DNA from: Actinomycetota bacterium
Lineage (GTDB): Bacteria; Actinomycetota; Humimicrobiia; Humimicrobiales; Humimicrobiaceae
Direction of reading: 5' to 3'
Length of the DNA: 19,136 nucleotides
Assembly (NCBI GenBank): GCA_022865545.1
Contig: JALHTA010000361.1
Location: 1-19,136, forward strand
The notes under the pieces: generated by a model
Seen by the model: the letters and a program-made list of their open reading frames with translations, nothing else
Database searches by the model: none
Told to the model about the DNA's origin: nothing
Made by a program: the position numbers and the translations under genes
Shown: positions 7,703 through 15,908 of the stretch, piece by piece
Position numbering within the stretch: position 1 is the first letter of the stretch
Layout of the letters: each line of letters opens with the position of its first letter

Positions 7703-8062
7703 TTGAATAAGATCAAAAAACTTGCAATTGATATTCAGCGTGAGATCAGCTTTATAATAAATACCAAAATCAAGGATCCAAGGATCGGTTTCACCACTGT
7801 TACTGATGCCAGACTATCTCTGGATGGAAAATATCTTGATATTTATGTGAGCATAATGGATAAAGATGATCAACTGGAAAAGCGGCTGGATGCTCTAAAA
7901 AAATGCAGTGGATTTATTAAAAAAAACCTTACCCAGCGGATGAGGCTGCGGAATGTCCCTGAATTAAAATTTATTTATGATGAGTCCATTGACAGGGGAC
8001 TTAAAATTTCAAAGATATTAAAAGAGATCAATATCAATAAGGAAAATGAGAATGAAAGCTGA
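7703..8062 (+). CDS. rbfA: Ribosome-binding factor A
   Basis: Small KH-fold protein that binds the 30S subunit during late assembly, near the 5' helix of 16S rRNA. At 119 residues it has the normal family length. Recognisable parts are INTKIKDPRIGFTTVTDARLSLDGKYLDIYVSI-like sequence (RbfA consensus: DPR followed by a V-x-x-S/D-L-x-A strand) and the C-terminal RxxPELKFIYDESIDRG pattern seen here as LRNVPELKFIYDESIDRG. The start is TTG 7703, giving MNKIKKLAIDIQREIS, 6 nt after infB. I see no clear Shine-Dalgarno, so coupling to infB translation is likely. The 3' end overlaps nrnA. Confidence 0.93.
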   Translation: MNKIKKLAIDIQREISFIINTKIKDPRIGFTTVTDARLSLDGKYLDIYVSIMDKDDQLEKRLDALKKCSGFIKKNLTQRMRLRNVPELKFIYDESIDRGLKISKILKEININKENENES

Positions 8063-9050
8063 TTCCAGTCTGGAGACTTCATATGAAAAGCTGTCAGAAA
8101 TAATCAATAGCAGCAATGATTTTCTTATTGTTACCCATGTTTTTCCAGATGGCGATGCACTTGGATCGCTAACCGCTCTGCATGATCTATTAATAAAACT
8201 TGGGAAAAATTCGAATATGCTTTGTAAAAGCACATTGCCCTATCAATATAAGTTCCTTCCCGGGTTTAGCGACATAAAGGAAGATGTCAGCAAAATAGGT
8301 TCTGGTAATAAAAAATTTGTCTGCATATGCCTTGATTGCGCAGATAAAAACCGGGCGGACCTTGATTTTGATCAGTTAAGTGGAAATATAAGCTGTATTA
8401 TAAATATTGATCATCATAGGAGTAATACTTATTTTGGCGATATTGATATTATAGACAGTGGTAAATCAGCAACTGCTGAGATATTGTATGGATTCATTTC
8501 AGATAAATACAGGTCTTTGCTTGATTATAATATTGCTCTAAGTATTTATGTTGGAATACTGACTGATACCGGAAGATTTCAATACAGCAATACAACGGCC
8601 AGTGTTCACAAAATAACAAGCGAACTTCTAAAGTACGGCATCCGGCCCCCAGAGGTATACGGACATATATATGAAAGTGATCCAGTCGGGCGTTTTAAAC
8701 TTATACAGATGGTATTTAGCAGGATCAGGTATATTAAAAACTTAAGTTTGATATATTCATATGTACTTAATAGTGATTTTAAAAAATTGAAAATCTCTTT
8801 TTATACACAGGAAGGTATTATTGAATTATTGCGGAGTGCCGAGGGAGCAAAGGTCACTGCACTTATAAAACAAATAGATAATAATTCATACAAAGTAAGC
8901 CTGAGGACATCTGAAGGTAAAATAGATCTGTCAGATATTGCTTCAAAATTTGGAGGGGGAGGCCACAAGAGTGCTTCTGCTTACAGGGATGAGGGAAACT
9001 TAAAAACAGTAATGGCCAGACTTGAAAAAACTATCGGGGATAATATATGA
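8052..9050 (+). CDS. nrnA: DHH-family phosphoesterase, NrnA type (nanoRNase / pAp phosphatase)
   Basis: DHH/DHHA1 phosphoesterase. The family degrades very short RNAs (2-5 nt) from the 5' end and dephosphorylates 3'-phosphoadenosine 5'-phosphate. I choose ATG 8052 because AAGGAA at 8039-8044 is 7 nt upstream; ATG 8046 is only 1 nt from it. Visible motifs: HVFPDGDALGS (H29, D33, D35), DCADKNR, the DHH triad at 120-122 (NIDHHRSN), GILTDTGRFQYSNT with its metal-binding Asp, and the DHHA1 substrate loop GGGGHKSASA (from 301). The 332 residues fit the family. The gene overlaps rbfA by 11 nt and its stop overlaps the truB start (ATGA), so translation is probably coupled both ways. NrnA versus a pAp-only phosphatase cannot be separated by sequence alone. 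Confidence 0.93.
   Translation: MKADSSLETSYEKLSEIINSSNDFLIVTHVFPDGDALGSLTALHDLLIKLGKNSNMLCKSTLPYQYKFLPGFSDIKEDVSKIGSGNKKFVCICLDCADKNRADLDFDQLSGNISCIINIDHHRSNTYFGDIDIIDSGKSATAEILYGFISDKYRSLLDYNIALSIYVGILTDTGRFQYSNTTASVHKITSELLKYGIRPPEVYGHIYESDPVGRFKLIQMVFSRIRYIKNLSLIYSYVLNSDFKKLKISFYTQEGIIELLRSAEGAKVTALIKQIDNNSYKVSLRTSEGKIDLSDIASKFGGGGHKSASAYRDEGNLKTVMARLEKTIGDNI
9036..9040 (+). promoter_or_regulatory. Shine-Dalgarno deciding the truB start
   Basis: GGGGA stands 6 nt before ATG 9047, inside the end of nrnA. The later ATG at 9056 would have 15 nt spacing. This supports 9047 as the start of the truB N-terminal segment. Confidence 0.55.
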
Positions 9051-10059
9051 CTATAATGAAAAAAGCAAAGTCATCGGTACTTGAAAAATTTAATGGTATT
9101 ATACTGGTAAATAAACCATCCGGTATGACATCATATGATATATTGAGGGAATTTAAGAAAGTTTTTTTTTAAATAAAATTGGCCATAGCGGGACTCTGGA
9201 CCCTTTAGCATCCGGACTTATGATAGTGCTTATAAATAAAGCCACTAAACTTTCAGATACATTCTTGAAACTTCCCAAAGAGTATATAGCTAAAATAAAA
9301 TTTGGCATTGAGACAGATACATTCGATATTGAAGGAAAGATAATATCTCAAAAGAACATCGATGGACTGAATATCAATGATATCGATATAGTTCTGGATA
9401 AGTTCAAAGGTCTAGTAAAACAGATACCGCCGATGTACTCGGCTTTAAAGCATAATGGAAAACCGCTATATAAAATTGCCCGTATGGGAAGGTCAGTAGA
9501 GAGAAAACCCAGGGATGTGAAAATAAGCGAGATAGAAGTGAAAGGCTTTGATGGTCATATATTAACTATTAAGATATGCTGTAGCTCAGGCACATATATA
9601 AGAACACTTGCTGATGACATTGGAAAAGCTCTTGGAACAGGAGCGGTGCTTTATGGACTTAAAAGGAGTAATATAGGCGGGTTTTGCCTGGAAGGATCTG
9701 TTAAAGTTAAACAGATATCAGATATTGAAAAGATAAATACTCTAATTGAAAATAAGAGCATAATAATCAGCATTGAAGAATTATTGAGAAACAATCCTTC
9801 AATATTTATAAAAACAGGGGAAGAAAAAGCTATTATAAATGGAAAAAGAATAAGCCCTGGCATGATCGATTTTAAAAAGACTGATACTCATGGATTGGAT
9901 AACCTGAATAAAAGAAGCAGTCAGAATTTTAAGAGCATGCTGCTTATAAAAGATTTTACCGGATCTGTTATTGCCGTTCACTGTATAATCAAAAAAATTA
10001 AATTTGATGATACCGGAAGCTTTGAACAGGAATTTACAAAAAGTATTGTAATTTTTTAA
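9047..10059 (+). CDS. truB: tRNA pseudouridine-55 synthase, interrupted by a -1 frameshift at a T9 run
   Basis: TruB converts U55 of tRNA to pseudouridine in the T-loop. The frame from ATG 9047 encodes NGIILVNKPSGMTSYDILRE, the TruB N-terminus, and stops at TAA 9170-9172 right after nine Ts (9162-9170). The -1 frame continues as LNKIGHSGTLDPLASG, which holds the catalytic Asp (codon 9199-9201). It then runs to 10059 through YSALKHNGKPLYKIARMG and CSSGTYIRTLADDIG, ending in a PUA-like region. Joining the frames at the T run gives 337 residues with exactly the motif spacing of E. coli TruB (catalytic Asp at 52 here, 48 there). The ORF from ATG 9220 alone lacks the catalytic Asp and cannot be the full gene. 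Causes could be a base miscall, a real mutation, ribosomal -1 frameshifting or transcriptional slippage. The downstream frame is intact over 290 codons, so it is not an old pseudogene. Confidence 0.88.
9162..9172 (+). other. T9 slippery run with stop codon in truB
   Basis: Nine consecutive Ts (9162-9170) are followed by AA, so in the upstream frame the codons read GTT TTT TTT TAA. This contains a perfect X XXY YYZ heptamer (T TTT TTT, 9163-9169) with a stop as the next codon. It is also long enough for RNA polymerase slippage. A -1 shift, or one added T, yields the same fused peptide VFFLNKIGH. Confidence 0.8.
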
Positions 10060-10107
10060 GATTTAAATAAAATCAAGTAGTTTGGCTTTTTAAATAATAG
10101 GAATACT

Positions 10108-11061
10108 TTGGCCAGAAAATTAAAATTAAGTGATATAGGCAGAAACCAGTTCAGTGGTTTGGATCCGGTAATGGTTATAGGGTTTTTTGATGGAGTACAT
10201 AAGGGTCATCAAAAAATCATAAATATGTGCAAGGATTCATCTGGCAAAAAGGGTACAACATCAATAATACTTACTTTTGACAGACCTCCATTAAATGTTG
10301 TTAAAAGCAGGACATATAAAAAACTGATACTTCCATTTAAGGAAAAGTTAAAGATTCTGGAAGACATGGGTGTAGACTTTATTATCACTGCTGAAATAAG
10401 TCCTGAATTTTTGAGCCTGAGTCCTAAAAATTTCTGCAAAGATGTATTACTGGGAATTTTTGGGGTAAAAGAATTATTTATAGGAGAAGGATTCAGGTTT
10501 GGCTATAGAGCCAGCGGCGATGTCGGATTACTTAAAAGTTATCTCAGGTCCGAGGGTGTAAGGGTAAATGAAGTAAAGCTCCTTGGAAGTAATGAAAATA
10601 AGGTTATATCAAGTACAACCATAAGAGATTATTATGCAAAAGGAAATATTTTAAAAATAAGAGAGCTTCTGGGAAGGGATCCCTATATAAATGGAGTGGT
10701 AGTAAGGGGGGCCGGAAGAGGAGAAGATCTTGGATTCCCAACGGCCAATCTTGATGTCTCTGATACTCTTGTAATACCAAGGGATGGTGTATATTTCGGA
10801 ACTGTAACGATAATGGAAGATGGCAGAGACCAGCTGCCTGCGATTATAAATATCGGAGATAATCCTACTTTTGGGATTTCAAAAAAATGGATCGAGGCGC
10901 ATATAATGGATTTTAATAAGAAATTATATGATAAGGAGATCAAAATAAAGTTCTTGAAACGGCACAGAGATGAGGTTAAGTTTAATGATATTGACGAGTT
11001 GGTAGACCAGATAAGGAAGGATGCCGGGCAAGCAAGAATATATTTTAAAGAGAAAGCCTAG
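10108..11061 (+). CDS. ribF: Bifunctional riboflavin kinase / FAD synthetase
   Basis: Makes FMN from riboflavin and then FAD. The N-terminal adenylyltransferase domain has GFFDGVHKGH (25-34), GEGFRFGYRASGD (from about 126) and SSTTIRDYY (from 168). The C-terminal riboflavin kinase domain has GRGEDLGFPTANL (203-215), PRDGVYFG (224-231) and DNPTFG, ending in the usual FLKRHRDEVKF helix region. The 317 residues are the normal length for the two-domain protein. The start is TTG 10108 with AGGAA at 10099-10103, 4 nt upstream. A 48-nt AT-rich gap separates it from truB. In the FAD synthetase loop the usual DFRFG is GFRFG here, a small change. Confidence 0.95.
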   Translation: MARKLKLSDIGRNQFSGLDPVMVIGFFDGVHKGHQKIINMCKDSSGKKGTTSIILTFDRPPLNVVKSRTYKKLILPFKEKLKILEDMGVDFIITAEISPEFLSLSPKNFCKDVLLGIFGVKELFIGEGFRFGYRASGDVGLLKSYLRSEGVRVNEVKLLGSNENKVISSTTIRDYYAKGNILKIRELLGRDPYINGVVVRGAGRGEDLGFPTANLDVSDTLVIPRDGVYFGTVTIMEDGRDQLPAIINIGDNPTFGISKKWIEAHIMDFNKKLYDKEIKIKFLKRHRDEVKFNDIDELVDQIRKDAGQARIYFKEKA

Positions 11062-11171
11062 TAATTTTATGTAACTTTTATTATGATATTATGTCTTTTA
11101 AAGAGGGCTATAAAGATTTGATTCAATTGTAATTATAAAACACTTATGATAAATTATAGTACGAATATTTG

Positions 11172-11180
11172 AAGGAGGTG
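11172..11180 (+). promoter_or_regulatory. Strong Shine-Dalgarno for rpsO
   Basis: AAGGAGGTG is the fullest Shine-Dalgarno in the window. It stands 9 nt before TTG 11190. Earlier in-frame starts (TTG 11169, GTG 11178) precede or overlap it and would add residues not found in S15, so this site decides the start. Confidence 0.85.
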
Positions 11181-11189
11181 CAGTTAGAC

Positions 11190-11459
11190 TTGACATTAGT
11201 AAAGGAAGATAAGCAAAAGATCATAGAAAAATTCAAGACTCATGAGAACGATACTGGTTCTGCGGAGGTTCAGGTAGCTATTCTTACAAAAAAGATCAAT
11301 GTACTGAATGAGCATTTAAAATCCAATAAAAAGGATCACCATTCCAGGAGAGGACTTGTAATGATGGTTGGTAAAAGGAAAAGGCTCCTGGAGTATCTAA
11401 AAAACAGTGAAGTTTCGAAATATAAAAAACTAATCAAAGAATTAGGCTTAAGAAAATAA
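11190..11459 (+). CDS. rpsO: 30S ribosomal protein S15
   Basis: Primary 16S rRNA-binding protein of the 30S platform. From TTG 11190 the product is 89 residues, the exact S15 length, beginning [20 protein letters not shown]. Conserved parts are [36 protein letters not shown] and the C-terminal LIKELGLRK. The gap of about 128 nt after ribF is AT-rich. It contains TATGAT and TATAGT hexamers but no convincing -35 partner, and I see no clear terminator there. A separate rpsO-pnp promoter in this gap is plausible but not shown. pnp follows after 75 nt, the order found in most bacteria. Confidence 0.97.
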   Translation: MTLVKEDKQKIIEKFKTHENDTGSAEVQVAILTKKINVLNEHLKSNKKDHHSRRGLVMMVGKRKRLLEYLKNSEVSKYKKLIKELGLRK

Positions 11460-11475
11460 AACATTTTCTTTATGT

Positions 11476-11506
11476 TTGACTTCATTTTTAAGTAAATCAT
11501 TTTAAT
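11476..11506 (+). promoter_or_regulatory. Possible promoter between rpsO and pnp
   Basis: TTGACT (11476-11481, 5/6 to TTGACA) and TTTAAT (11501-11506, 5/6 to TATAAT) are separated by 19 nt, longer than the ideal 17. It overlaps a weak AT-only inverted repeat (AAACAT 11459-11464 with ATGTTT 11472-11477). Such AT-rich matches arise by chance often, so this is tentative. Confidence 0.25.
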
Positions 11507-11534
11507 TAATTTTTAAGGAGTTTGGTATTGTAAT

Positions 11535-13679
11535 ATGGAAACTAAATGTGAAATAGATATTGGCGGTAAGATAATGGAATTTTCAACCGGTAAGATTGCC
11601 AAGCAGGCTAATTCTGTTTTGGTAAAATATGCCGGTAATGGGGTGCTCGTAACTGCTGTTATGAGTAAGAAACCTGTAGAACATCTTGATTTTTTCCCCA
11701 TGATAGTCGATGTGGAAGAAAGGATGTATGCTGCAGGGAAAATACCCGGTGGTTTTTTCAAAAGAGAGGGCAGGGCATCCACTATGGCTGTGCTCATAGC
11801 CCGTTTGACTGACAGGCCGCTAAGACCTTTATTTAATAAGAATATGAGAAATGAAGTACAGATAATAGCCACAGTCTTATCGGTAGATCAAGTAAACTTG
11901 TATGATATCTCTGTTGTTAATGGAGCATCTATGGCTCTTTATATTTCAGATATACCATTTGACGAACCGGTTGGCGCTATCAGGATCGGAAAAATCGAAG
12001 AAAACTGGATAGTCAATCCGACCTATGACGAGCTAAAGGAAAGCACCATTGACCTGGTGGTAGCAGGTACCGAAAATGCCATTTTGATGGTGGAAGCTGG
12101 CGGACGTGAAGCTTCTGAAGAAATGGTAATCGAAGCAATCGGCAGGGCGCATGATGAGATAAAGAAAATAGTCGACCTGCAGAAACAATTCAAAGAAAAG
12201 GTAGGCAGGGAAAAATCTAAAGCATCTTTTTTTGAGGTCAATAAAGATATCCAGTTGAGGACCAGGGAAATGGCAGAAGAAAAAATACAGGCAGTACTTG
12301 ATACAATTGAAGAGTATTCTTCAGATCCAGAAAAAAGGACAATTTTAGATGATACCCGTCAAGGTTTCTTCCAGGAGAAAGTATCAGATATAAAAGATGA
12401 GATAGTAAAAAAACTATCAGAAGAATTTCCTGAAGAGAAAGATAGTATTTCAGTAAGTTTTAAAGAAACCGAGAAAGACCTTGTAAGGAAGATGATACTT
12501 GAAAAAGGTATTAGACCCGATGGGAGAAAAACATCTGAGATAAGGAAAATCAGCTGTGAAGTCGGACTTTTCCCGGAAACAACTCATGGAATGGGTCTGT
12601 TTACAAGAGGGAAGACTCAGGCACTGACTATTCTTGCACTGGGATCGATCAGGGAAGCCCAGAGGTTGGACAATCTTGGAGGAGATGAATTTAAAAGATA
12701 TATGCATCACTATAATTTCCCACCCTTTAGTACGGGAGAGACCTGGCCGCTTAGAGGTCCTAAAAGAAGAGATATCGGACACGGGACTCTGGCTGAAAAG
12801 GCTCTTAAACCCATGGTGCCGGCTGAGGATGATTTTCCATATGCTTTAAGACTTGTTTCTGAAATAATGGAATCGAATGGATCCACTTCAATGGCAAGCG
12901 TATGCGGAAGCACACTCGCACTCATGGACGCCGGAGTACCAATAAAGAATCCTGTATCAGGGATCGCAATGGGCCTCATAAAAGGTGAAGGGGAAAATTT
13001 TGAAGTACTATCAGACATACAGGGCATTGAAGATTTCTACGGAGATATGGATTTCAAGGTAGCCGGAACAAAAAATGGTATAACAGCCCTGCAGATGGAT
13101 ATAAAAATAAAAGGAATAGACCTCGATATATTAAGAGAAGCATTAGCCAGGGCCAAAGAGGGTCGAATGTATATACTTGAAAAGATGCTTGAAACTATTT
13201 CTGAATCAAGGCCTGAGCTTTCAAAGGCTGCTCCCAAGATCACAACATTTAAGATACCTAAGGATAAGATAGGCGAGATAATAGGCCCGGGCGGGAAGAA
13301 CATAAAGGGCATCAAGGAAGAATTTAGTCTGGATGAAATAGACATCAGCGATCATGATGGAGAAGGAATGGTTTCTATTACTTCAACTGATATGGATGCT
13401 ATAAATGGGGCAAAACTAAAGATAGAGAGTATGCTGAAATCACCTGAAGACATTCAGGTAGGTGAAGAATTTACGGGAACAGTGGTAGGCATAACATCCT
13501 ATGGTGCTTTCATTAATCTTATACCAGGCACCGATGGCCTGCTTCATATATCAAAAGTTTCCAGCGAAAGGGTAAATAAGGTAGAGGATTATCTTAAGAT
13601 GGGTGACAAGATCAAGGTACGTGTTGGAAATATTGATCCCAGATCTAGAAAAATCAGCCTGGAAAGAGCCGATATTTAA
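11535..13679 (+). CDS. pnp: Polyribonucleotide nucleotidyltransferase (PNPase)
   Basis: Phosphorolytic 3'-5' exoribonuclease of mRNA turnover. Order in the 714 residues: first RNase PH domain (about 5-215, with GGFFKREGRAS and ARLTDRPLRPLF), all-helical linker (about 240-310), second RNase PH domain (about 315-550, with SNGSTSMASVCGSTLALMD and GITALQMDIKIKG), KH (about 555-615, IPKDKIGEIIGPGGKNIK) and S1 (about 625-700, GEEFTGTVVGITSYGAFI). All parts and the length are standard. ATG 11535 fits the family N-terminus; AAGGAG at 11515-11520 is 14 nt upstream, which is long, and no other in-frame start exists closer to it. Together with rnj and nrnA in this cluster it suggests an RNA-turnover group. 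Confidence 0.97.
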   Translation: METKCEIDIGGKIMEFSTGKIAKQANSVLVKYAGNGVLVTAVMSKKPVEHLDFFPMIVDVEERMYAAGKIPGGFFKREGRASTMAVLIARLTDRPLRPLFNKNMRNEVQIIATVLSVDQVNLYDISVVNGASMALYISDIPFDEPVGAIRIGKIEENWIVNPTYDELKESTIDLVVAGTENAILMVEAGGREASEEMVIEAIGRAHDEIKKIVDLQKQFKEKVGREKSKASFFEVNKDIQLRTREMAEEKIQAVLDTIEEYSSDPEKRTILDDTRQGFFQEKVSDIKDEIVKKLSEEFPEEKDSISVSFKETEKDLVRKMILEKGIRPDGRKTSEIRKISCEVGLFPETTHGMGLFTRGKTQALTILALGSIREAQRLDNLGGDEFKRYMHHYNFPPFSTGETWPLRGPKRRDIGHGTLAEKALKPMVPAEDDFPYALRLVSEIMESNGSTSMASVCGSTLALMDAGVPIKNPVSGIAMGLIKGEGENFEVLSDIQGIEDFYGDMDFKVAGTKNGITALQMDIKIKGIDLDILREALARAKEGRMYILEKMLETISESRPELSKAAPKITTFKIPKDKIGEIIGPGGKNIKGIKEEFSLDEIDISDHDGEGMVSITSTDMDAINGAKLKIESMLKSPEDIQVGEEFTGTVVGITSYGAFINLIPGTDGLLHISKVSSERVNKVEDYLKMGDKIKVRVGNIDPRSRKISLERADI

Positions 13680-13685
13680 ATATAA

Positions 13686-14987
13686 TTGCAGTGTGAGGTT
13701 GATAAAGAAATAGCTATACTAAATAGTATTAGTTTTGATAACTATAAAATAACTGAATTAGATAGTGGAATAAAGGTCATAAGTGAGTACATGCCTCACT
13801 TTAGGTCTATATCTCTGGGATTCTGGGTCCCAACTGGATCCAGAAATGAGAATAAATCGAATAGTGGAATAACCCATCTTATTGAACACCTTATATTTAA
13901 AGGTACCCAGAAAAGAAGCTATAGGGATATAGCTATTGAATTTGATGTGATGGGTGCAGAATTCAATGCATATACTGATAAGGAAAATTGCTGTATATAT
14001 GCAGATTTTATAGATGAACATCTGGGCAAGAGCATTGAGCTTTTATTTGATATAATATGCAATCCCTTATTTCTTCCAGAACACATAAAAACTGAAAAGA
14101 AAGTAGTCCTGGAAGAAATAAAGATGGTTGATGATAATCCTTCCGAAATTGTATTAAATCATTTTTATTCCGAGGTCTATGATGGCCATCCTCTTTCACT
14201 TCCAGTAATGGGTACCAGAAAAACCATTGCTCAGATCAATAAGAAAACTATTACATCATATTTCAGTGAGCGTTTTGGATTGGGTAATATGGTAATATCT
14301 GCTGCTGGAAATATAAAGCATGAGGATCTCATAGGCCTGATAAGAAAGAATACGGAAGGATCCATAATTGTAAGTAATCAAATGACGGATGGAAGAAATG
14401 GATTGCCACAAAACTGTACAGGGCTTCAAAAGATCTATAATAGCAAGACAAAAGCGGCGCATCTTTGTTCTGGCGGATTGGGGTGCAGCAGAAGCGATGC
14501 TGATAGGTATCCTTTATCACTTCTCACGAATGCTCTTGGTGGGACCATGAGTAGCCGGTTATTTCAAAAAGTTAGGGAAGACGAGGGACTTGCTTATAGT
14601 ATTTTTGCAAATAATGTTCAGTATAAGGATACAGGCTTAGTATTTGTATATGCAGCTTCTTCAAAAAGAAATGTTAGAAAGATCTTGAAACTTGTGGGAA
14701 ATGAGATCGATGATATCCGTAAAAACGGCATAAGCATCAGTGAGCTGGAAAGAGCAAGAGAAAATATCAAGGGCAGCATCGTATTAGGTGTTGAAGATAT
14801 AAGCTCCAGGATGTTCCGTCTAGGAAAGACACTTATGTTTGATAAAAAAGTTTTGACTATTAACCAGATATTAAAGAAAATAGATAAAGTAACCGTGGGT
14901 GATATAAATATGGTAGTAGATAAATATTTAGACCCATCAAATTTTAGTACGGTCATATTGGGAAAAAATACTGGAGGAAAGCAATAA
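13686..14987 (+). CDS. M16-family zinc metallopeptidase (pitrilysin / mitochondrial processing peptidase-like)
   Basis: Predicted zinc-dependent peptidase of the 'MPP-like' single-chain type that usually lies next to pnp. Its substrate is not known from the sequence. The inverted zinc motif HLIEH is at 64-68 with the third ligand Glu in VLEEIKM (E143/E144), the normal distance of about 75 residues. Other family marks are LDSGIKVISEYMPHFRSI, GSRNENKSNSGITH and, in the C-terminal half, GGTMSSRLFQKVREDEGLAYSI (with the conserved R and Y). Length 433 is normal. The catalytic residues are present, so it is probably an active peptidase. No signal peptide. The start is uncertain: TTG 13686 is 6 nt after pnp without a clear Shine-Dalgarno. 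Its stop overlaps the dapB start by one base. Confidence 0.92.
   Translation: MQCEVDKEIAILNSISFDNYKITELDSGIKVISEYMPHFRSISLGFWVPTGSRNENKSNSGITHLIEHLIFKGTQKRSYRDIAIEFDVMGAEFNAYTDKENCCIYADFIDEHLGKSIELLFDIICNPLFLPEHIKTEKKVVLEEIKMVDDNPSEIVLNHFYSEVYDGHPLSLPVMGTRKTIAQINKKTITSYFSERFGLGNMVISAAGNIKHEDLIGLIRKNTEGSIIVSNQMTDGRNGLPQNCTGLQKIYNSKTKAAHLCSGGLGCSRSDADRYPLSLLTNALGGTMSSRLFQKVREDEGLAYSIFANNVQYKDTGLVFVYAASSKRNVRKILKLVGNEIDDIRKNGISISELERARENIKGSIVLGVEDISSRMFRLGKTLMFDKKVLTINQILKKIDKVTVGDINMVVDKYLDPSNFSTVILGKNTGGKQ
14973..14980 (+). promoter_or_regulatory. Shine-Dalgarno for dapB
   Basis: GGAGGAAA, inside the end of the M16 peptidase gene, stands with its GGAGG core 9 nt before ATG 14987. It supports a TAATG stop-start junction with translational coupling. 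Confidence 0.75.
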
Positions 14988-15790
14988 TGCAAAGAATAGC
15001 CATGTTTGGAATATGCGGGAAGATGGGGACAGCCATGGCCGGTGAGCTTATAAAGGAAGAAGATATAGATCTGGTTGCTGGTTTTGATTCAATAAATATT
15101 GGAACCGACCTTGGAGAATATCTCGGTACTGGTAAAAAAGGTATTAACATCACAGACTCTTATAAAGATATCTTAAAGCAGTCCCCCGACCTTATAATAG
15201 ATTTTACAATTGCAGAAATAGCGAAAAGGTCGATCAACTGGGCCATGGATAATAATATAGATATTATAGTCGGGACATCCGGGCTCTCAACCGGGGACCT
15301 TAAAGGTATTGAAAAAAAAGCTGGCGACTGTAATGCAAAAGTGCTTATAGCGCCAAATTTTGCAATTGGTGCAGTTATAATGATGAAGGTTTCAGGGATG
15401 ATAGCAAAATATTTTGATAATTGTGAGATTATCGAAAAGCATCACGACAAGAAAAAGGATGCACCTTCAGGCACATCGATAGCAACAGCAAAAAATATAT
15501 CAAAAAGCGTTACTTTTAATAGCTCCAGGCTAAAAGATGGAGAGGATGAGACCATTGACAGCAGCAGGGGAGGTTTCACGGATGGGGTGCATATACACAG
15601 CATGAGACTGCCCGGCTTCCTGGCACATCAGGAGGTCATATTTGGTACACTCGGCCAGACTCTATCTATAAGGCATGACAGCATAAACCGTTCCTCATTT
15701 TATCCTGGTATAATATTTGCAATTAGAAATATTGATAAAGTGTCGAATTACACTTATGGATTGGATAAACTTATTGATCTGGGTAAGTGA
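14987..15790 (+). CDS. dapB: 4-hydroxy-tetrahydrodipicolinate reductase
   Basis: NAD(P)H-dependent enzyme of lysine and diaminopimelate synthesis. The 267 residues are standard. The Rossmann motif is GICGKMG (8-14). VGTSGLS and APNFAIGAV follow. The catalytic and substrate-binding block EKHHDKKKDAPSGT has the His pair (152-153) and Lys156. The C-terminal end holds GVHIHSMRLPGFLAHQEVIF and RHDSINRSSFYPG, as in other DapBs. The start ATG 14987 overlaps the M16 stop by one base and has a strong ribosome-binding site. dapA, which often follows dapB in this gene order, is not present; 118 nt without a gene lead to rnj. A DAP pathway suggests a peptidoglycan-containing cell. Confidence 0.96.
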   Translation: MQRIAMFGICGKMGTAMAGELIKEEDIDLVAGFDSINIGTDLGEYLGTGKKGINITDSYKDILKQSPDLIIDFTIAEIAKRSINWAMDNNIDIIVGTSGLSTGDLKGIEKKAGDCNAKVLIAPNFAIGAVIMMKVSGMIAKYFDNCEIIEKHHDKKKDAPSGTSIATAKNISKSVTFNSSRLKDGEDETIDSSRGGFTDGVHIHSMRLPGFLAHQEVIFGTLGQTLSIRHDSINRSSFYPGIIFAIRNIDKVSNYTYGLDKLIDLGK

Positions 15791-15833
15791 AATAATTAAA
15801 TATGGCCCTGCTGTAATATTAGCGACAATGAAT

Positions 15834-15861
15834 TTGAAACTTTACTGGTAATAAATAGACT
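15834..15861 (+). promoter_or_regulatory. Possible promoter before rnj
   Basis: TTGAAA (15834-15839) and TAGACT (15856-15861, 4/6) lie 16 nt apart in the 118-nt dapB-rnj gap. The rest of that gap is AT-rich, with no terminator hairpin and no gene. This is a weak motif match. Confidence 0.3.
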
Positions 15862-15908
15862 ACAAAATATAGATATAAGAAAGTGAGGCTCTTTAATAAA
15901 AGAAAAAT

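Noticed and set aside
9220..10059. truB called from ATG 9220 alone (279 residues)
   Set aside because: It leaves out the GHSGTLDPLASG catalytic loop and the N-terminal KPSGMTS segment, both of which are encoded just upstream in two frames.
11062..11189. Promoter or S15-binding leader before rpsO
   Set aside because: TATGAT and TATAGT hexamers occur, but no -35 partner at proper spacing and no convincing structured leader could be seen by eye.
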